Shown piece after piece: positions 59,885-64,000 of a stretch of DNA of 64,000 nt. Every line of letters starts with the position of its first letter. Positions within the stretch are counted from its first letter, which is position 1. This stretch comes from Lutjanus erythropterus (taxonomy: Eukaryota; Chordata; Actinopteri; Lutjaniformes; Lutjanidae): the NCBI GenBank assembly GCA_020091685.1, contig CM034610.1, forward strand, positions 30,407,134 through 30,471,133, in the 5' to 3' direction. A model generated the notes under the pieces. That model made no database searches. It was not told the DNA's origin and saw nothing but the letters and a program-made list of their open reading frames with translations. A program made the position numbers and the translations under genes.

Positions 59885-60535
59885 GAGACACCATGGTATT
59901 GTTTACTGACCCTGCATTTACTGAGAGGTGCATTAAAGTGGCTCTGAGGTGGTGTCTCAGGGTCAAGATAAGGGGGTCATCAAGTATCTCGTCCAGGGAT
60001 AGCCTCTGTCCCCTACTAGTCAATCAAAGAGCCCTGTTAATAAAGGGAGAGATAATTATATTATCAGTGTTAACAATTAAACAAGAATAGAATAAAAAAA
60101 AATTGAATATTTGCCATAACTTGCTGAAACTGGTGACCCAGCAAAGACTTGTGAGTCGTGCACAGATCCAGACCACCTTGCTTCAACACTGACCATTAAC
60201 TGATGGTCACAAGTCATCTGCAACAGGCATTTCAGATTCATTTCACAATGAAAGCACTGAAACAAAGTGGTTTTTAAAAGGAAATCTTTAGGCTTATTAA
60301 TGGTGACAAAGTCTGTGCTACAAGTGAATATTTCTGACAAATGTGCATACTACTGTACAGCATATGTGCATATGTGCCACCAATCACCTAACAAAAATGA
60401 GTACCAAATAATTCATCTGGACACTGATACTGTGAAAGGACTTCCTGTTCACATAATCACCCTCATGTTCTCCCAAGGGTCCTGTGATGGGGATGTGGGT
60501 GCAGTCAGTAGCACCCATGACCCTGCAGAATGCTA
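59885..60535 (-). mobile_element. PIF/Harbinger transposase relic
   Basis: On the minus strand, from 60530 downward: VMGATDCTHIPITGP, GEHEGDYVNRKSFHSISVQM, then MTCDHQLMVSVEARWSGS and VHDSQVF, then LLVGDRGYPWTRYLMTPL. This is the block order of HARBI1-like DDE transposases (DGTHIPI, GDYVNRKSFHSINVQ, WPGSVHDSR, GDRGY). The first block has DCTH in place of DGTH. Pieces are in different frames and separated by insertions, including a duplicated or inserted stretch at about 60250-60380. The N-terminal part is not recognisable. Confidence 0.85.
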
Positions 60536-60539
60536 TTAA

Positions 60540-62700
60540 GGAATTCAATTTATGTAGTAGATGTCAACATGCAAGTAAATGTCAAACTGATTAATAAAGG
60601 AAAATATTAATGTGTACAACCATTACTATTGCATAGAAGCATTCCATCATTCACATAACAGATGATATGTTTTATTTGAGAAAACTCCACAGGATCCTCA
60701 AACTATCAGTGTGAAGTGACAGACACCATGCTGTGTTTATAGAGGGTGATATGTGTCACAGACACACTCCTATAGTTTTTAGTGATGTCTTCTTTCTGAT
60801 TCCACTCTGTGCTCTGGTGTGGCAGGGAGCCTGGCTGATTTTGGCACACTCCAGACGCAGGGTGCAAGCCGACTGTGATCTAGCTGCACTCCAGAGCCTT
60901 TGGTGTCTTCTTATGTGTCTATACTGGTTATTGACTTGCGAAGGTAAAGATAGAAAAATAAACACACTGCACAGAGAAATTCTGTCAGAGAATCTGATCT
61001 GAGGACAGGCAGGATGAAAATCTACAGTATCTGAAACATGACGCATCATTAATTATATGTTGAATTAAAAAAAAACACAAAACAGGTCATGGCTCATCAG
61101 ATGAGCTTGTTGCAGGTTTAAATCAGTTTGAACCCTGGTTCATACATATCAGTATTTAAATATTACATAATTAAATATCACATTTGATTTATTTCATTTA
61201 ATTATTAGGGTATTCTCTTCTAATTCTAATTTCAACCTCATTTTCTATCAACTTTGCTTAAGAAATGAAAGGATTACTGTCCTGAAAACAGCAAAACAGA
61301 GTTCTCCAATCAGATTTTTTTGTTGTTGTCTCTGGACAGAGAAAACTTAGAGCTGGCTCTGTCATTGGTTAGGACCTCATCACTGGGACAGAAGGCCACA
61401 GCCTGTGTGTTTATTTAGAAAGTGTGTAGTTTTTTGCAGCATAGTGGAGCATCTGCAAGGGACTGTGTTATCTTGAAGATGCGTTCGTCCCCAAGTCTGT
61501 TAGAAAACAATAATAAAACTGGACATCTGTGCTACGTGTGTGATACTGCAACAGAGAAATAACAGTGATAGAAAGAAACTCAGAATGAGTCATATAGATT
61601 ATTACAGCTCTTAATGTCAAACACAAACACATGTCACAAGCTACTAAAAAAAAGTATAGCATCTGTTACTTTAAGCGCTGTTTTTCCTCCTCTGTTTCAT
61701 TTATATATGCAAAGAAGCTGCCCCGCTGAGAGTTCAGCTGTGTGCACACTTGCCACAGAAAAATCAGTTCCTTCCAGTCAGTCATGTATTTATTTTTCAT
61801 TCACCTGGAACTCTTGGAGGATGCATATTTTTCTGATCACATGTCTTTTGTATTTGATGCCACCATCTAATCATCAGGCCAAAACTCTGGTTACTATTCC
61901 TGTTACATGAATTCTCTCACTGCATATCAGTTTACTGAAGCCTATCAAAGAAATGCCTTCCAAGCCCATTTCATTTGTCCCGACCTCTGTGGCCCCCATC
62001 AAATATAGACACCCCAAACTTAAATCCCATCAGCGTTTGGATTGTTCAGCCCATTCTCTTGGGCAGGCCTGTCAGCAGACTGAGCAGAGATAGAAAAATG
62101 ATCACTTCTTAGTTTTCTTTGAAATATTAAAAAAAAAGTCTGGCTAATTTTCAAATTTGAGCCAGACAAGCCAGGGCTAAATATTTCTCTGAAATAATCA
62201 GTAAACATTCTCACAGACCTAAAATTATGTGCAGCTTTATAAATGATCTCAATCCCCAAATTTATCGTGATACTGAAGTAAAAAAAAACCAGAAAACATT
62301 AGATGTGACTCTTCTCTCCCCCTGCTGAGAGCCTCTCCTCAAAAATCATTACAGGATGTTAAATGCTTAAATAACCACTGGCCTCTTTAAACGGCCATTT
62401 GTTTCAATAGTAATGAAGAGAATTGTCCTGTCACATGTGCAGCCATTGATGAACACCAATGAAATCCTTTATCTATTTCAATCAGGGTTTCATTTCAGTT
62501 TTATGGAGCACTTCCATGTCCTATCGCCTGACTCATGGGTTACTCTGACTCTTCTAAACACTCACTGTTTTAATAATAATTATAGGTTACATTTAAGACT
62601 TTTTCTTAGATACTCAAAGTGCTTCAGAGAGAAGAGGGGGAAATCTCTCCCCGACCACCACTAATGTGTAGCACAGCCATCGAAAAGGCTCAGCAGATAC
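60540..62700. other. No gene recognised
   Basis: May include the worn flank of the Harbinger element (about 60540-61050). The rest is AT-rich, unique-looking sequence with no supported exon. Confidence 0.45.
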
Positions 62701-62702
62701 AC

Positions 62703-63161
62703 ACTGCCTGGCCAAAAAAAAGTCACACACTAATATTTCATTGGGCCGCCTTTAGTTTTGATTATGGCACGCATTCGACATGGCATCATTTTGACAAACT
62801 TATGCAATGTCACATTTATTTCTGTCCAAAGTTGCATTAATTTTTCACCGAGATCTTGTATTGAGAGTCGGACCTCTGTGTAAAGTCTTCTTCTTCTGAT
62901 GTGTCATGCTCCCTGAATCACTCTTTCACAGTCTGAGCCCCATGAATCCTGACATATGCCCGTGTCATCAGGGAGGAAAAAAATCCATCAATGGAAAAAC
63001 CTTACGATATTGCTGAACCTCGACCAGACCATCTGAAGCAGCCCCAGATCATAACACTTAACCCAGTTTTAGTAGTTTCATCAGTCTCCTTAGTTGTATT
63101 CGTTGCTTGAGCCTTCCATTGGATGAGTGCAGGTGGTGACTTTTTTGGCCAGGCAGTGTAA
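62703..63161 (-). mobile_element. Tc1-like transposon, copy 3, largely deleted (459 bp)
   Basis: Left end CACTGCCTGGCCAAAAAAAA preceded by TA, right end TTTTTTGGCCAGGCAGTG followed by TA. The inside keeps the 3' part of the transposase (minus strand) and small pieces of the 5' part, joined by large deletions. Confidence 0.9.
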
Positions 63162-64000
63162 ACCATCGATCAGAATCATTCTGATAATGTAAGGTGTTTT
63201 CTTTCATGTGAATGAACTAGTTGGATGTGGTTGGCAACTGATCATCCAGCAGTAGTCAGTCAGGCTGAGTATTGATACTTAATACCTTTTAAGGTATTGA
63301 TTTAAATATCCCAGTACCAAGTGGTATCAAAACTCCTCCAGTCAAACCTGCATTCAATCCTTTTTGTAACTAGATTGAGGAAGAAAGAAAAAAAACATGC
63401 TGCAGCAGGTAATAAAGCATGAAGAAAACTTCAGGGTGGACAGCTGAGTTGGATATTTCAAATCTAGCTTACTCTTCCTGATTCCTCCAACGTTCCAACC
63501 CCCAGCTTTAAATCCTGGCTAAACAAACACTTTTGCCGCTGGTCTTTTTAGCTCACTAATCTTTCAGTCAGCTGTCATGTCACAATTTGTATATTTTGCA
63601 CAGTATTCCTGACAGATTTTTACATTTATACTGCATCATTTCTTACAATGCTGCTACCTTTGCACAGTCTCTATACCTGTTATTGTATATTGTACATTGT
63701 ATATAACATGTATTTTTGATACTGTATATTGTAATTGTACATAGTGTTCCTCAGTAACTTATCTCTCTGATATCTATATTTGTCTCTTGCATTTTTATAT
63801 TTTGTATTGGTATTTTCAAATTTTTTATACTTTATATTTTTCTTTATTTATATGTGTGTTTCCTTGTTCAGCAACATTCAGAGTGGAAGACAAAGGAAGA
63901 ATTTCATTGTACAGGAAAAAAAAACACTGACTTTTTGAAATGTGCTCTAGAAATAAACTTACTTAGTAAAATATAACTTTTAACCATATTTTCATTGCAA
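63162..64000. other. Intergenic; possible LINE 3' end
   Basis: Around 63475-63560 one frame reads NVPTPSFKSWLNKHF, which slightly resembles LINE C-termini, and near 63895 GAAGAATTTCATTGTACAGG resembles a LINE 3' UTR end. This is not enough to assign a family. Confidence 0.3.

Noticed and set aside
1-64000. CRISPR arrays, operons, riboswitches or phage modules
   Set aside because: The window is vertebrate nuclear DNA; the repeats seen are microsatellites and transposons, not spacer-repeat arrays.

Overview
The window is vertebrate nuclear DNA, almost certainly from a ray-finned (teleost, probably percomorph) fish. Evidence: two protein-coding genes with vertebrate-specific architecture and GT-AG introns, two vertebrate-type tRNA genes, and a dense mix of fish-type repeats (L2/CR1-like and I/Nimb-like LINEs, a tRNA-headed SINE, Tc1-like, PIF/Harbinger and hAT-type elements). 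No bacterial operon, CRISPR array or other prokaryotic feature is present.

Bases 1-11819 (minus strand) hold the 5' half of fmn2 (formin 2, an actin nucleator). Coding exon 1 is 11819-10192, exon 2 is 5516-5266, and exon 3 starts at 183 and runs off the window. Codon phases match at both junctions. Bases 23988-28065 (minus strand) hold a complete M3-type muscarinic acetylcholine receptor gene, chrm3. It is split into five coding exons that splice in frame to 593 codons plus stop order of size (594 codons with stop), close to the 590 residues of human M3. Mammalian CHRM3 has an uninterrupted coding region, so the split is the most notable gene-structure observation here. The order and orientation chrm3 then fmn2 is the same as human CHRM3-FMN2 on 1q43, with only about 12 kb between the coding regions.

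Downstream of chrm3's 5' side (plus coordinates 28-64 kb) I recognise no other intact protein gene. At 41.4-41.8 kb are tRNA-Lys(TTT) and tRNA-Phe(GAA), flanked by a decayed duplication about 0.8 kb apart. The rest is repeats: three Tc1-like copies of one family, LINE fragments including one with an SGNH-esterase first ORF, a PIF/Harbinger transposase relic, several nested MITEs, microsatellites, and a 650-bp pentanucleotide (CCANA)n array at 13.9-14.5 kb. At 42.5-43.4 kb is a decayed protein-coding copy with a PB1-like segment.

The two protein genes do not form a pathway together; they are neighbours by conserved synteny. I did not find a convincing wholly new system. The most worthwhile leads are the intron-split chrm3, a composite repeat that seems to have amplified with its inserted partner, twin hairpins at 13.2-13.3 kb, and a GC-rich island between inverted AT-rich repeat arms at 20.5-21.3 kb.
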